A stretch of 64,000 nt of DNA from Sciurus carolinensis (taxonomy: Eukaryota > Chordata > Mammalia > Rodentia > Sciuridae). The stretch is from positions 16,412,897 through 16,476,896 of the forward strand of contig NC_062232.1 of assembly GCF_902686445.1 (NCBI RefSeq). The letters run 5' to 3'. The notes under the pieces are model-generated. The model ran no database searches, was not told the origin of the DNA, and saw only the letters and a program-made list of their open reading frames with translations. Below, one piece after another: positions 11,671 to 26,400 of the stretch; the first letter of the stretch is position 1; every line of letters starts with the position of its first letter. The position numbers and the translations under genes are program-made.

Positions 11671-12854
11671 TTAGGGCAGGCCAACTTCTTTGTGATGTCG
11701 CATTATGTGCTGGTTCTTTTCTGAAGGTCTTCGGAAGCCTTTCTTGCAGTACTCACAGCGATGAGGATAGTCTTTTGTATGAATGGAAATAACGTGCCGT
11801 TTAAAGCCTGAGGCATCTGTAGTGCTATACTCACAGTACTCACACTGATATACTTTCCGGCCACTGTGTGTCTTCATATGCTTTTTAAGCTCATTCTGTT
11901 GCCTAAATCCCTTTCTACATCTCTTACACCTAAATGGAAGGTCCTTTGTGTGAACCGAGAGAATATGGCGACTTAGAACAAACGGATCTGCAATCTTAAA
12001 GTCACAATGTCTACACTGGTGCATTTTTTTACCCTTGTGGGCAGCCACATGTTTCTTGAGTTCCGAAGGCCTGTGAAAGCCTTTATCACACATGTCACAC
12101 TTGTGGGGGTAGTCCTTTGTGTGAACTGAAATTATGTGTCGCTTCAAATCACTGGAGTTCGAACTCTTGTGGTCGCAATGCAAACACTGGTGTGTTTTGC
12201 TTTCTTGGTGGATAAGAGCATGTTGCTGCACCTCTTTGGTATCTGAGAAAGTCAGAAGACAAATGTCACATTTGAACGGCATCTCTTTACTATGCTTAGT
12301 TTTTACATGCGTTTTCAAGTTAGAAGAGTCTGCAGACCTATATTCGCAGTACTGGCATTGGTACGGCTTCTCACCAGTATGGATTCGCATGTGCTTTTTG
12401 AGCTCCGATGGGTGCCGAAAACCTTTACCGCACTCTACACAAATATGAGGAAAGTTCTTGCTGTGGACTGCCAAAAGGTGGCGATTCAATAACCCTTGTT
12501 CAGCTGTCTCATATTCACAGAATTTACACTTGTGCATTTTGTTGGCTCCTTTTTCCTTATGCACCATTTTGTGAGTAAACAAAGCCCCAGCGTGAGAGAA
12601 ATGCTTGCCACACTCATCGCATTCGATGGCCTTCTCTGCCTTGCTGGTCAGCTTGTGGCTCTCCAGGTGATTGTGTAAACTTATCTTCTTGTTGGTAGTG
12701 TAATCACAGTCAGTACAGCGGTACTTCTTCTTGGCAAGGTGTTCAGGATGGTTTTTCATGTGCCTTTTCAAGAAACCTCGTGACTTAAACTTCTTCCCAC
12801 AAATCATGCAAGGGTAGACAGTCAAGGGATGTCCATCAGGGCCAATAATTATTG
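11671..12854 (-). CDS. ZFX: ZFX last coding exon, 13 C2H2 zinc fingers
   Basis: The exon encodes residues 407-800 and the TAA stop (plus-strand tta at 11671-11673). It opens [19 protein letters not shown] after a ttttttag acceptor. Thirteen C2H2 fingers follow without a break. From finger 4 onward they alternate: even fingers (HKCKFC, YQCQYC, HQCLHC, HQCRHC, YQCEYC) end mostly in H-x4-H or H-x3-H with a longer spacing, while odd fingers are of the CGKGF type with H-x3-H. This two-finger repeat is the hallmark of ZFX/ZFY. All zinc ligands are present. The C terminus is [11 protein letters not shown]. The open frame runs on upstream into the intron to 13053, but that part is not coding. Confidence 0.97.
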
Positions 12855-15800
12855 CTAAAAAAGGAAAAGAAAAGATCATAAGGGATCGAATCAAGTTCTG
12901 TTTTGGCTTCTTCAAAAATTTAGTATGTGCTCTGAATACTATTGGCCACGGGCTCACTCTTGTTATGCTATCCCTTTTATCATTTTTCAACATAAGAGAT
13001 ATAATGAGAACCTGGTCTGGAAACTTCACTAAGTAGAACTGTACCAACCTCACTCCCTTCAGTTTAACAAAATTAATGAATAAATATGTAACTTCTATTA
13101 ACCAGTGGTTAAAACCTTATCAATTCAGAAATCTGGGGGAAATTATTCATAGAAAGTAAAGTTTTGTAATCAAAATTCCTACTTTGGTTATTAAAAAAAA
13201 AAATTTATGCTAATTTACATTAAAACCTAAATATATCTATAAAATTTTTAGTATGCAAGTCATTATACAAGGATAGACAGGAATGTCACATGCTTTGAAG
13301 GACTTAGACTGCTGCTCTGTAAATTATGCCTGCTTTATGCTGACATAATTAGGTTCTTTAAATATACTAATTTTTTTTTTTTTACAAAAAGTTAATGCTT
13401 GCAACATATTTGAGGAATTGCTTTTCATTTCCACATAAAAATCATCCAAGTTTTAAAGATTTTCATCCATGTTTGATCCATTTCCCGTTTCTTTTTATCC
13501 AAGGAAATCATTCATGAATATCACTGAATTCTGAAAATTATATTTTCAAATTCAATACATAAAAACTACATGTGGTCTAGCAGCTAAAATGCCATCATGA
13601 CACCCCTGTGGATACATTCTAGTTTCCTCTGAGAGCTCACAGAGCTCGCTGCGCCATAGAACTCGTGCGCCCTCACCTGTTTGGTACTGCCTGGAATCAG
13701 GTCTTCTCCTTTTCTTTGGTTTTTGCTTAGCCAGTCTGCCGAGGCCAGCAGACTCATCTATGTGCAAGAGGGCACTTGCAGTGCCATTCCGGTTTTCAAT
13801 TCCATCAGAATTATTACCTAACAATGCGCATTAGAAAACAAAATTATACAGTATTATAAATTATAAAGAATTAGGAATTCTTTATTAACTATGACAATGA
13901 AACGTAAGCCATGATACTCATGAATGACAGAAATGCCCCATTCTAGGTAATGGGTTTTATGAGCACATTTATTATAGTGAGACTGTAGGAAATGTCTAAC
14001 TTCCAAAGCTAAAAACACATGTCAGCATTTTCCCCATGGACTCCCTTTGTGTCTCCCCAAATTATAAAGTCATGGGCCAGATATAATCAAGATGAAAGTT
14101 TCAGCTTGAAAGCCTGTGTACTTCTTGCAATACTTCCTTCTACATAATATACACATGAAGGAAATTCCTGTTAAAAATAAAGACAAAAAATAGACTTTAT
14201 AATCTTCCTCTACTCTTGCTTAAGTCAAATAATCTTGATAGGGAACTGGTAGTTCAGATTTCTGAAACCTAAAACCACAGAAACTGTTTTCCAACCACGA
14301 ATTGCAGTTCAAGAACCAACTCAGCCAATCCTCAGGGTTCCTGTGTGACTTACCGTAAGCTGCTGCCCATGCAATTGGCATGAAGGTTTTGATTTCATTG
14401 TCATCCATTTGCTGTTCATGCACAGCAGCAGCAGCTGCTGCTGCTGCAGCATCCTCCTCTCCTACAATCACTTCCATATAAACTTCATCAGCAATTTCAG
14501 CAACATCTATATAGAAAATATAAAAACTTTCTGACCAGGTTTACAGAGATCAAAGGAAAGATACTTATACCTGAATTCAGTTAATAAATAGAAAGAAGGT
14601 GCAAGTATTACATACCAAACAACATAGCTTTCATGTAATAAGCACTCAATAAACATCTATTGAAGGAATCATTCATTTCTTGGCTTTCATCATAATTTGG
14701 TTTTAAAGCAACATTTTAAACATACATAGTCATTGATGCTTCTCTCAGAATATGGCAGTATAATAAGTACTAAAATGATGCTACTTGTTCTCTTCAAATA
14801 TTGGCCATTTTTAACAAAGAGGGAAAGAGGAAGCTATAAAAACATAAAATTTTCTCCCACAAAAAGGCCACCTACTTACTTAAATCTTCATCTTCTTGCT
14901 GAGAGTCATTGACAGTCATATAAACCATCTTTTCCCTGGGAACACGAATACTGCTGTTCTGATCAAGCAGTTCAACTCCATGATCATTCTCAGGCTCACT
15001 CTCCACAATGTCTACGGTTCCACCTATCGGAGAAGACAACTCCAAGAATTTATTTGAAAACTTCATTTCCACTTCTTCTCCCTTTTAACATACTTTTGAA
15101 AAATTACTTTTATATATGCTTTTCTGTCACTACATTAGAATTCTTGCTTAAAAGTTATCTCCAGCTGGGCATGGTGGCACATGCCTGTAATCCCAGCTAC
15201 TCCGAGGCTGAGGTGGAAGGATCTCAAGTTCAAGGCCAGCCTAGACAACTCAGCAAGAAAGACCCTGTCTCAAAATAAAAAATAAAAGGGGTTGGGGATG
15301 TAGCTCAGTGGTAGAGCACCCCTGGGTTCAATTCCCTGTACTGCATGAAAAAAAGTTATCTTCAGAAAATATTTCAAATGCTGTCGCTCTAATCCAAAAG
15401 TAATCAGATTGAGTTATTTGATCAGGATGTATAATGTGCTAAGGTTTCCTCTTACCTAAGTCATCCTCTCCAGGGTCAGCTTTAAAAATGTACACCTTGA
15501 TGACTTCAGGACAAGTGCCATCCACTTTACAAGGATCGATTTCCGACTCTGCATCCATAGTCATTCCAGATGAACCGTCATGTTCTATTTTTCCAGCATC
15601 ATCCACTAAATAGGCAGGAAATACATCACAATTAAGATACATAAATAAAACATCACTGTTTTCCAAAGTCCTTTTCACAGCTGAGCATGGTGGTACATGC
15701 CTGTAATCCCAGCAACTCGGGAGACAGAGGCAAGGCCCTTGGCAGTTTAGCAAGACTGTCTCAAATTAAAACATAAAAAGGCTGCAGATCCAACTCCATG

Positions 15801-18800
15801 GTAGTGTTCCTAAGTTCAATCTCCAGTACAAAATAAAGAGAGAATCCTTTCACAAATATAAACTCTAACTTGATTCACATAAAATGTTGATGTTTTTACC
15901 TAGACAAGTAGAAGTTCAATAAATACATTTCTTTATAAAGACGTTTTAAAATAGGATCAGATGTTAAAGCAAAGACTGCTACATAGAGAAAACTACCCTG
16001 ATACCCTAGAAAACTGTAACAAAGCAATATAACTAGCCTGTGCTAAGCCATAGGTAAAAGTATTCCTACATTTAAGTTATTTATTTATTAATACAATACA
16101 TACTGTGAATTGAACTGAGAGGTACTACCCATGAGTTACATCCCTTTTCATTTTGATGCAAGGTATCACCAAGTTGCCAAGGCTGCCTTGAACCCAAGAT
16201 CCTCCTGCCTTAGCCTCCTGAGTCACCCAGGTTTTAGGCATATCTCCACGCCCAGTTAACAAATATTTTTTTAATACTTAAGATAAGGAGTTTCAAAGAA
16301 TGCCCTAGTAGTAAAATCAAAAAAACAGTCTTCATATAAATATTTTATAAGCACTACTTCATGGTTACTATTCTTGAATATCATTTGATCTGATCTATTT
16401 CCATCAGAATAAGACACTTAAAAATAATTAAATATGAATGCCAGACAGGTGCACTGTAATGAGATGGTCAATGGAAATTCTGCTTAATCTTGAAACTGTG
16501 CATAGTTTTATATACACATCATACACACAAATTTATTACAGTAATGAGTCCAGGTTCCTGATGGCAAGTGCAGCAATATGAGAATTCAAGTATATTCTCA
16601 TATACCCACTGTCCTCCCAAATGGCTGTGTTACATTGAAAGGAAAAAACAGAGGTACATATAATTACTAGTAGCAGAGAGCCAGGATATACAACCAACAT
16701 TACATTTTTTAAGGCTTCATAAAAGTAGCCAAGGAAATAAGTGTGCTATTATGCATAAGAATTAGAAAATAAAACAGGAAAAAAACAATGTCTTAAAAAA
16801 GACTGCTGGGGATGTAGCTCAGTGATAGAGTGCCCATGAGTTCCAATCCTAATACAAAAATAAAAACAAAAAAATAAACCAGACTCTAGATTTGAAAAAT
16901 ACCCAAAATATAATCCCCATACAATGTAACCTTACACTACACATCACTTCTGAGCATTTCTAGCACAAGATAAAGTGTGGCTAACGTTAATAAAACTTAG
17001 CACGTAGGGCAATTTTTTTGCAAAAACTGAATCCAACGATGTTATTCTATTAAAGAAACACTGCAGGAACGTTCTCTCTGCTCTAGGTCCAGCTAAAGAC
17101 CAAACAGAAGAGAGCAGGACCAAGGCCCAGAAATGGTTTGTTTAGCTTGTCTTCAATACCCTCAACAAGTCTTTCCATTTCCCCTTTTCCCTTTTTGTTG
17201 CCTTTCTGGTTTTCCACTGCTAGACAGATCTATTTCCTTTTGGTTGGACATTTATGTTTTCTTCAATTCAGCAAACAGTAAATCACAATGGTATATTAGA
17301 TTTTATGGAAGGTATTGGAGATACAAATATAAAAAAGTGATAGACTCCAGAGGTTTATAGTCTAGTGGGAAAACAGACAAATAGATAATTATTTTTAAAT
17401 ACAGCAATGCAGCTACCATTTATTAAGTGATTAAATTTAAGTACTATTTAATACAACAACTCTGTGAGGGAGTTGGACCAGTACTATTGACATTTTACAA
17501 TACAGCAAACTTAAGTATAAAGAACTTGAGTTAAAGTCACACAAAATTCAAATCTCAAGCCACATGAGTCCTAAGAATTGATGGCTGCCATAGAAACAAA
17601 GAAAGGATGTATCACTCAGGCTAAGAACTTCTGGGGTTTGGAGGAGATGGAAACTGGCAAGGACCATGGATTTTTGAAAAATTAATAAATAGTATAACTA
17701 TCTAAAGATGACTTCATTTAACTACGGTACATATGCACAATGGAATATTAGCCTTAAAGAATGAAATTATGGCATTTGCCAGTAAATGGATGGAACTGGA
17801 GGATATTATGTAATGTGAAATAAGCCAATCACAAAGAACCAAAGGTTGAATGTATTCTCTGATATGCGGATGCTAATTCACAATGGGGGTAGGGGAGAGA
17901 ATAGTGGTATTTTGGACTAAACAGAGGGGAGTGAGTGGGGCTAGGAATGATAGAGTGAATCAGACATTATTACCCTAGGTGCATATATGATTACATGACC
18001 TGTGTGACTCTACACCATGTACAACCAGACAAATGAGAAGTTATATTCCATTTATGTATGATGTATAATGCAGTCTACTGCCATGTATTAATAATTAGAA
18101 CAAATTAAAAAAAAAAAAAAAAAAAAGGATGCTTTCTTTTAGTTGAAATCAGATGAATGTGATGTGCCCATGACTCAGGCAGGCAGAGCCAGTACCAGAA
18201 CAAATGTTAGGTGGTAGTGGCTTGACCACTGTAACATTTTAAATTCATAGTCATCTCTTATGTAAGTTATACCCATTAAACCAAGACAGAACCCGGATTT
18301 TGAGATCTTTGAAATGATTCTTCTGCAAAGTCCTATCATGCTATCAGGTCCAAAAATTACATTTATGAATTTTTATATAGAAAATCAAGATGAATGCAGT
18401 ATTTCCAAAGGCAACATTAAAAAGCAAACATGTACTGACAATTTATCAACTTAGTTTCTGACTTACTGAGAATCAAGACCATCCATAACCCAGATAAATT
18501 ATTGCAGAGAGCTGCCAGCCAACCACATCCCCAAACCTTTCTTGTCATTCACAAACATATATTATAAAATTTAATCAGCTTGCTTCAAATGCAAAGTGCC
18601 AAGAATCTTTGGGCTGAAAACAGTTGTTCTGGTCTACTTTTGACACTGTAACATTATTAAATAGCAAACTACATTTTAATATATATTCGATTTCAAAACC
18701 AAACATGCCAATTTAAAATACACTTGATAAATCATACTTTTCCTTACATAATTCCTTACATAATTAAAAAATGAAGGTCACCTGGCTGGGGGGGTGTAAC

Positions 18801-20740
18801 TCAGTGGTAGAGCACTTGCCTAGCATGTACAATGCCCTGGGTTTCATCCCTGGCACGGGGGGTGGGGGGTGGGGGTGGTGAGGGAACAAAGGTCACAAAG
18901 AAAAAGCAAAACCTTGTTTACATACATTTGTGTTTACACATATTACAAGATGATACTGAAGTTGAACTGTCATGAAATCTTTAATAACAAACTGATACAG
19001 AACATGAAAGAGGATTAGTGTCAAAAGATTGGCAAATGTTGCACTGTACATTGATGGCTCCCATGGAAACAAAGAAAGGATGCATCACTCAGGCTAAGAA
19101 AAAGAGAAGCACACTTATTTCAGGTAAAGGCAAAGAGACAAAGGTAGAGACACAAGAAATGGCATGATGCTAATGGAACACATCTTTCAGCATTGCTAGG
19201 ATGGAGAATAAAGCTCATCACAAAGCGTGGGAGGAAACATGGGAGACTTCTAAACCTATGCCAAGTCATGGAGGACCTCACATAACTGGCAGAGAAGCTC
19301 AAACCTGATCCTGGTAGGCTGGAGATTTCTCAATCTAATCAGGCATCCGAATCTCTTGGGGAACTTATAACATAGGCTCCCATCCCACAGTTCTACAAAA
19401 TTAGAATGTGTAGGGATGATGATATATGTAGACTGATTTAGAGGTATCCTACCCTTAGGAGTCTGACCAAAGATTTGAGAATACCTGCTGTGACGATGAG
19501 AAACTTTTAAGTAGGAATGACAAGGTCAGATGCCCATTTTGCTACACCACCCTGCTGGCCTTGAAAAGGTGGATACAAAGGGATCAAGACATGAAGCAGG
19601 GAAACCACTGGTGAGTCTACTACAATAACATAGACAACAGGTAACAGATGATGTGGACTTGAATCAGGACAGAGGTAGTGCATATTGGAAAGAGCGTTAG
19701 ACTTGAGGCCTATCTTAGGATTAAAATGAGCAGGACTTGGTGCACTTCTGAAAACTTAATATGACACAGGAGCCAAGGAGTATAATTGGGGTTTTTTATT
19801 TAGGGGAATGAATGACTGAGGTAAGAAATGTAAGAGAAACAAGGAAAGGGATTTCTCTTCCTGAATAGTTGATTACTTTAATATCCCAAGGATAACATCC
19901 CCAAAAGCTCTCAGAGCCAGTGCTTCTCCCTACCACTCTGTGCTACGAACACCCCTTGCTTGCTTTTCTCAGAGTATGATTCCCTGCATTATCACTATTT
20001 GCATCACCCCTGCCATCTCTCCCAATTGATAACACAAAACCTGTATTTAAGTCTTTTAAGAGTGTGGTGATAGTGATACTCAGAATATTGATGAATCAAT
20101 GGTTCCATGAATGACTGAGATGTAAAGTCAGCAGCTGAATATTTAAGTCTGAGAGCTGAATACTGACACACAGATTGGGAACCATCAGCTATGTTAACTA
20201 AGTCTTGTGATCATACAGTGAGAATTTGCAGTGTGGAGGAGGAGGGGGCTGAGGACAGAGACCTGAGGAATGCCATAGTTCAGAAAGGGACAAAAAGGGC
20301 TCCCAAAGGAACCTGAAAAGAAAAAGCAGGAAAGGACAATAGAAGGGAATGAAGAAAGCCAGGGAATTAAAAGTGACAGGAAACCTAACGAGGCCCAGGG
20401 CAGTAATACAGTAGGCACACAAGCCCAGGAGGATGCCTGCACTAGCTGTGGTAACCCAATATCACTGATGTTCTTGATGAAAGCAGTGAAGGTCATGTGG
20501 GGTCAGTGCAATGCGTTGAAGACAGTCAAGGGAAAGCCTAGCACAGTGGTGCATGCCTATTAATTCTAGTGACTCAGGAGGCTGAGGCAGAAGGATCACA
20601 AGTTTGAGGCCAGTCTCAACAATTTAGGGAGCCACTTAGCAACTTACCGAGACATTTCAAACTAAAAAAATAAAAAGGGCTGGGAGCATAACTCAGTGGT
20701 TAAAGCACCCCTGGGTTCAAACTCCAGTGCCAGGAAGAAG

Positions 20741-20776
<36 letters not shown>

Positions 20777-23406
20777 AGAGTAAATGGAAGGTATGAATTT
20801 CTTCAAGCCTTATTTATAAAAGGAAAGCAAAGGGGCAACAACTAGAACACATGGAGGGTAAAGAACTCTCCCGCTCAACTGATAAAAAATACTCAAGTCT
20901 GTTCAATCTGGGAAAGAAACAGAAGAGAAAGTGAGAGGTTGAAGCCAAAGGACACAGAAATTTCTGAATCCACATCTCAAAGAAAAGGGATATATGAAAC
21001 TAGCAGCAAAAACCAACACATTTTTCTAAAATAGGAGAAACACCCTATCCTTCTGAAACCTGAGGACATATATGTGGATAAGAATGTAGCTCAACTGTAT
21101 TCAGCGGTGGGGGAAGATTGTACTGTGCTAAGTTGGAGAAGTCCATGGCTGGTGGTTTCAATCACAGATGGCAATGGGAGCAGAGGACTTAGGTAAACAG
21201 TGAGAACAGCAGCCTAGGTTAAGAGGCTGAGAAGCTAGAGAAAATGAGCTGATTCAGGAAAGTGATCCACTGAACCTGAATGAAAAGGTTCAAAGAGACT
21301 ACCTGGTTAAACTCTCCGCCATCAAAATAAATAAATAAACAAACAAACAAACAAAAACAAATAAATGTTCTCTGAATTCTGAATGTAACTACCTAAATTA
21401 AAGTATTGTAATTTCCTTTGTAAAATGGTTTGGGAGGCAAAGGGAGTGGGCATTATATCCTTATTTCTGGTCCAATGTTTACTTACCATTTTTCAAAGCT
21501 AAACATTTTAGACATACCCAGCTAACTAAGCCAAGGTTATTTTGGAATTTCAAACAGAATATAGCATTAAGAGGAAGCTCTCACCAAACTAGGTAGAAGA
21601 ATTCAAAATAAATCAGTAATATCTTCAGCTAATTCATCTCTGAACAGTTTGACATTGATGAAACTGGCCTAAACTTTGGCAAGGTTTATCAAAACTGATT
21701 CTAACAGGTACTGGAAAATCAAATGTCCTTGTGTTTATAAAGACCAAGGCCAGGCTTGCCACTTTTGCATACAGGATTTGTCGGTACCAGCATTAACACC
21801 TTTGATGACTGGAAAATCTAATCATTTTAAAACTTACAAAATGTCTTATATTTACCTATAATTTGGAGTAAATAACCCTTCTGTTTGCTCTCATAAATGT
21901 GTAGTAAAACACATTTCAAATATAACAACTTACCTGATAGCGAAACTATTGTATTATTTTTCTAAAAGTAGAATTCACCTTCAGATTTTCACCTTGAAAA
22001 CTTGCCCCACTAATTTCAACCTATGAAATTATTCTGAATATGAAATATTAGAGAAGTGATTTTAAAAAAAAACACACTTTGATGGTCCTGTTAAGTACTC
22101 AGATTTTCACTGTGATTTGAAAGCTACCATTAAAAATGAATTTCTAAAAACAGACAAAGAAGGCTTCGATAAAAGTGAGTCATCATACATATGATTTCTG
22201 CATAAGTGCCTTCTTCTAATGTAGTAATGAAGGGCTAGAGCTTTAGAATAAGGCCTCTCCAAAATAGAAGAGCATAATTTCTGGAAATTAAGACTACTTC
22301 TAATAATAACTACCATTTGCATGGCATTTTGCAATTTCCTTAGCGCTTCTATATACTTTTTATTTCAGTTGATTCTCAACTTCTCCGGATAAAGAAATAA
22401 AGGCTCTAAGATGGTATGTACTTACCCAAAGTCAGTGAGCTAATGAGGCATGAGGGAAAGGAGGACACGCCTGTCTTTAGAACCCAGATCTTCATTTTTG
22501 ACTTCTGACTTTTAAAAAAATGTATGTTCATTGTCTAAAATCTAGTACTGAGGGCTGGGGATATAGCTCAGTTGGTAGCGTGCTTGCTTTGCAAGCACAA
22601 GGCCCTGGGTTCAATCCCCAGCACCATAAAAAATAAATAAATAAAATTTAAAAATAAATAAAATCTAGTACTGAAAAACTAAATAACCAATAACCCCATC
22701 AACCAGAAATTCCATCATTATAATCGGTAAATTTCTCATCTTTATTCTTTTAAAAAGTAAAACTGGCATCAGTCTCCTCAAGTCTTATACAATAATAATC
22801 TTTATATCTCATCCAGTATTTCAAACCTAAAAACTGAAGTAAAACTTTTGACTTACCAATGATGTCATTAGTAATAGCAAAATATAGGTTCCTACTACTA
22901 ATGCTTCAAGGAAGCTTCAATAAAACACCCTGAAGACTGAAAATTAGGGGATGATTATTTGCAATGCTAATATATACTATGGTGTCTAAAAATATAGTTC
23001 ATTAAAATTTCAGCAAACCCAACAGTTTCTGGTAAAGAAAACAATGGGGGGGGGGCTGTGGAGAGCAGGGGAAATATCCTTCAAATAAATTATTAAGGAA
23101 ATGTTGATCTAATTTTTAAAAAATAATTGGCAGGCTGAGCTGATTCCTACATGAAAAGCACCATGGAAAACTTAATAGAATAAGAAATGGTGGTTGTGAT
23201 AGAGGATAATAAACATTTACTCACTATATATTCCAGGCCCAGAATGATGCTAAGGTCTTAAAGAAGTATACCTTTTACTCTTAACAACCTTATGAAGCAA
23301 GAAATATTGTTTTGTAATTGTCACCTCTCTAAGCTTCTAGATGAATTTCATTATAATTTTGCCAAGATTTTTATGTATGTATAATTTCATTATGATTTTG
23401 CCAAGA

Positions 23407-23451
<45 letters not shown>

Positions 23452-26400
23452 CACAATGTTATAGTACATGTAGAGAGGGGGGAGAATGTGTATTTGATTT
23501 GCACTGGAATTGCATTTTGTCTAAATTAACATAAAGAGGCAGTTTTACTGTTCTCAGTCTTTCCATTAAAGTTCTTGGTTGTCTGTCTCTCCAGTTACTC
23601 AAAATTGCCTCATCTCTCAAGATCAAGTTGTAAAAAGTTTATTTACCTTCTCCAAGAACAAATGAACTGTTTCTTAGTTGATCTCGGTTCCCTACGTTTC
23701 CTACCAAACACCCCTGGGCAGTGCCCCCAGTCAGCTTTCCTAAAGCAAAGATTCAGTCACCTTAATCTTTAACAGAGAAGGGGGACCCATTTCCTACCAA
23801 ATAAAAGACACATTACTTATTGTAGCAATCCACCTCTGACCATATTGCCTATCCCTTCAGTACTGTCTCCCCCAAAGAAACAGACCATGTGTCCTCAACT
23901 TAAACAAGATATTATTTCCATTCCTTTATGCTTCTTCAATCTTGTTTTTTGTTTGATTGTTTGTTTGTTTGTTTGTTTTGCCAGAGATTGGATCCAGGGG
24001 CACTTAACCACTGAGCCACATCCCCGGATCTTTTTTTAATTTTGAGACAGCGTCTCACTAAGTTGCTTAGGGCCTCACTAAATTGCTGAGGCTGGCTTTG
24101 AACTTGTGATCTTCCTGCCTTGGCCTCCCAAGCTACCGGGATTATGGGTGTGCACCACTGCACCCAACCCAATTTTGCCTTTTTTTTTTTTTTTTTAATA
24201 TTGCTTGTTGTAGTAATGATGCATCTTATTATTTAACAAAAAGTATTTAAGAAGTATCAGAGGTAATTAAAATGTACTCGAAATCCTACCATTCCTCCCC
24301 TTGGAACTATCAATAGAACTTACAGATCATTAAGACATTTCACATATAAAAGAATGTTAAAATGGATACTTTTTATGAAAACTGGATATTATACATACTA
24401 TTTTTAAATGAAAATTATTAAATTAGAATTTACTTGAACTCAAGAACAAAACAACTTTAATTCTGTGATTCATCTCATTCCCTGGCAAACACTCTTGATT
24501 CCTTTGCCCTACCCGTTTTTTGTTTCATTATAATGGTGTGGCAGAATCACAAACTTGGCAACTTGCCTCTCTGCCTCTGGACCAGCACCTATGTAGCTAA
24601 ATTCAGTTACAAACAGAGAAATTTGAACCTTTTTTTTTTGATACTTTTCCCTTCTCCTCTTTTCCAGATTCTCCTCCACCCCCAAATCTCTGATGCTACC
24701 TCCCTAATCCCACTGTTGCTGACCTTTCTTCTTCACTGAGAACAAGCAAGATAATCAGAGATTCACTATCCACCTACCAATAACCCACAAACATTTCCCC
24801 ACCTGTTACCACAAACCATCTGTGTTTCTCCATAACACCTTCTCCCTTCTTTACTGCTCCAAACCCCCTTCTCTCTTTTCCCCTCCCTCTCTTGCTCACA
24901 ATCATGTATCCTTCAAAGGACAGGGTGATGGTTGATTCTGTCTAGGTCTCAGCAGATAAACGGTAAATATTAACCACAAGGTCAGTCTAGAGCTCCGATT
25001 GCTTCTAATGGTTTCAAGATACAGCCCTTTTTCTAATCTTCTTGGTGGAGGGGAGGAAAAAACTAAAACATTTTTGCCTTAAGTGCTTTATTCTTTTTTC
25101 AAAAAAAAATATTTTTAAGTCATAGATGGGCACAATACCTTTATTTTATTTATTTATTTATTTTTATGTAGTGCTGAGGATCAGTGCCTCAAGCACTCTA
25201 CCACTGCACCACAACCTTAGTCCAAGTGCTTTATTCTTGGTATATATCTAACTAACGCCCAGACTAAACATTCTACTGAAAACTGATTCACTAATTTTAG
25301 TGTTGACTTCTCAACAAATTTCATAGTGCCTACACAATAATTTTCAATGAAGTAACAAACCTCTTCAAATTTTATCAGAGCAAACTTTAAAAGAGATGTT
25401 CAAGGTGATAATAGTAATAATAATGTACTACATACTTGAAAACCACTAAGAAAGTACATAGATTTTAAGTGTTCCCACCACACACAAAAAAGTGAGGTAA
25501 ATGCATGTTAATTACCTCAATTTAGCCATTCAACAATGTAAACATATTTCAAAACATCCTGTTTTATATCACAGATGTATACAACTTTTATTTGTTAACT
25601 AAAAATTGTAATAATAAAATATAAATAGATGTTCAACACAAACTCTCTAAAATATCCTTAGTTTAAGGCTTTCCTCACATTTCAGAAATATTCCCATTTT
25701 GATACATATTTTTTAAATTTCAAAATTTTATTCTGTGCTTTACCACACACATCCAATAATTAAACCACAGAACAAAGGAATATTCTACTATTTCTGCTGT
25801 GCCAATGGCCCCAAGAATCAATTAACTTTTAGATTTGTTGATTTTCAGAGTTAATGCATTAAACATAGGGGTTTAAACTCTATATATTCATTTAGTCCCT
25901 AAAATACAGATTACTGGAGGTCTACTCTGACTAAGGTCATACTTAATCAGAAGTTAACCTCAGACCAACTGCGCCAAAACACCTAAAGTGGATGGCCAGG
26001 ACCACCACATACTCCACGTGCAGGTATCCATTTATACTGCAGTTGTACAGTGAATAAGTGTATGCAGCAACCCTGCAGAGATCTTTAGCATGTCCAAATA
26101 AGCTCCTTTTCTGGTAATAGTTTTGCCATCTACTCAGCTGCACAAAGCCAGAAACTAGGGAGTGAGCTTCAAAAACTCCCTCTTCACCAATTCAATCCAA
26201 ATTCTACTTCCTAAATATGTTATGAATTAGGTTCTGCCAAACTCAATAGAGATTGATAAACCTTATTTCAAACTATTACCATCTGTTCCTTACCTGGACT
26301 AAATAACCTCCCCAATTGTGCTTTTGTTTCTCATTTCGACATTGCCATTACCTTTCTAAACTATAAATCTAAGCATGTTATTAGTAAACTGCTTAAAACC

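Noticed and set aside
12134..12678. Three forward-strand open frames across the zinc-finger exon.
   Set aside because: They are antisense shadows of the finger codons.
12855..13053. The finger-exon frame stays open into the intron up to a methionine at 13053.
   Set aside because: A clear ttttttag acceptor at 12856-12855 restores the ZFX reading through the joined alanine codon. The upstream peptide has no resemblance to ZFX.
20190..20500. A 100-codon minus-strand frame that looks hydrophobic.
   Set aside because: It lies in diffuse repeat-like DNA with purine-rich plus strand; hydrophobicity follows from the pyrimidine-rich complement. I see no splice or start context that supports a gene.
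23409..23455. A repeat array of CRISPR type.
   Set aside because: It is a plain AC microsatellite without spacers, in a mammalian genome.
24006..24172. Short open frames with peptides such as [22 protein letters not shown] sequence here and in other SINEs.
   Set aside because: These are translations of B1/Alu-type SINE sequence in either strand and are not host genes.
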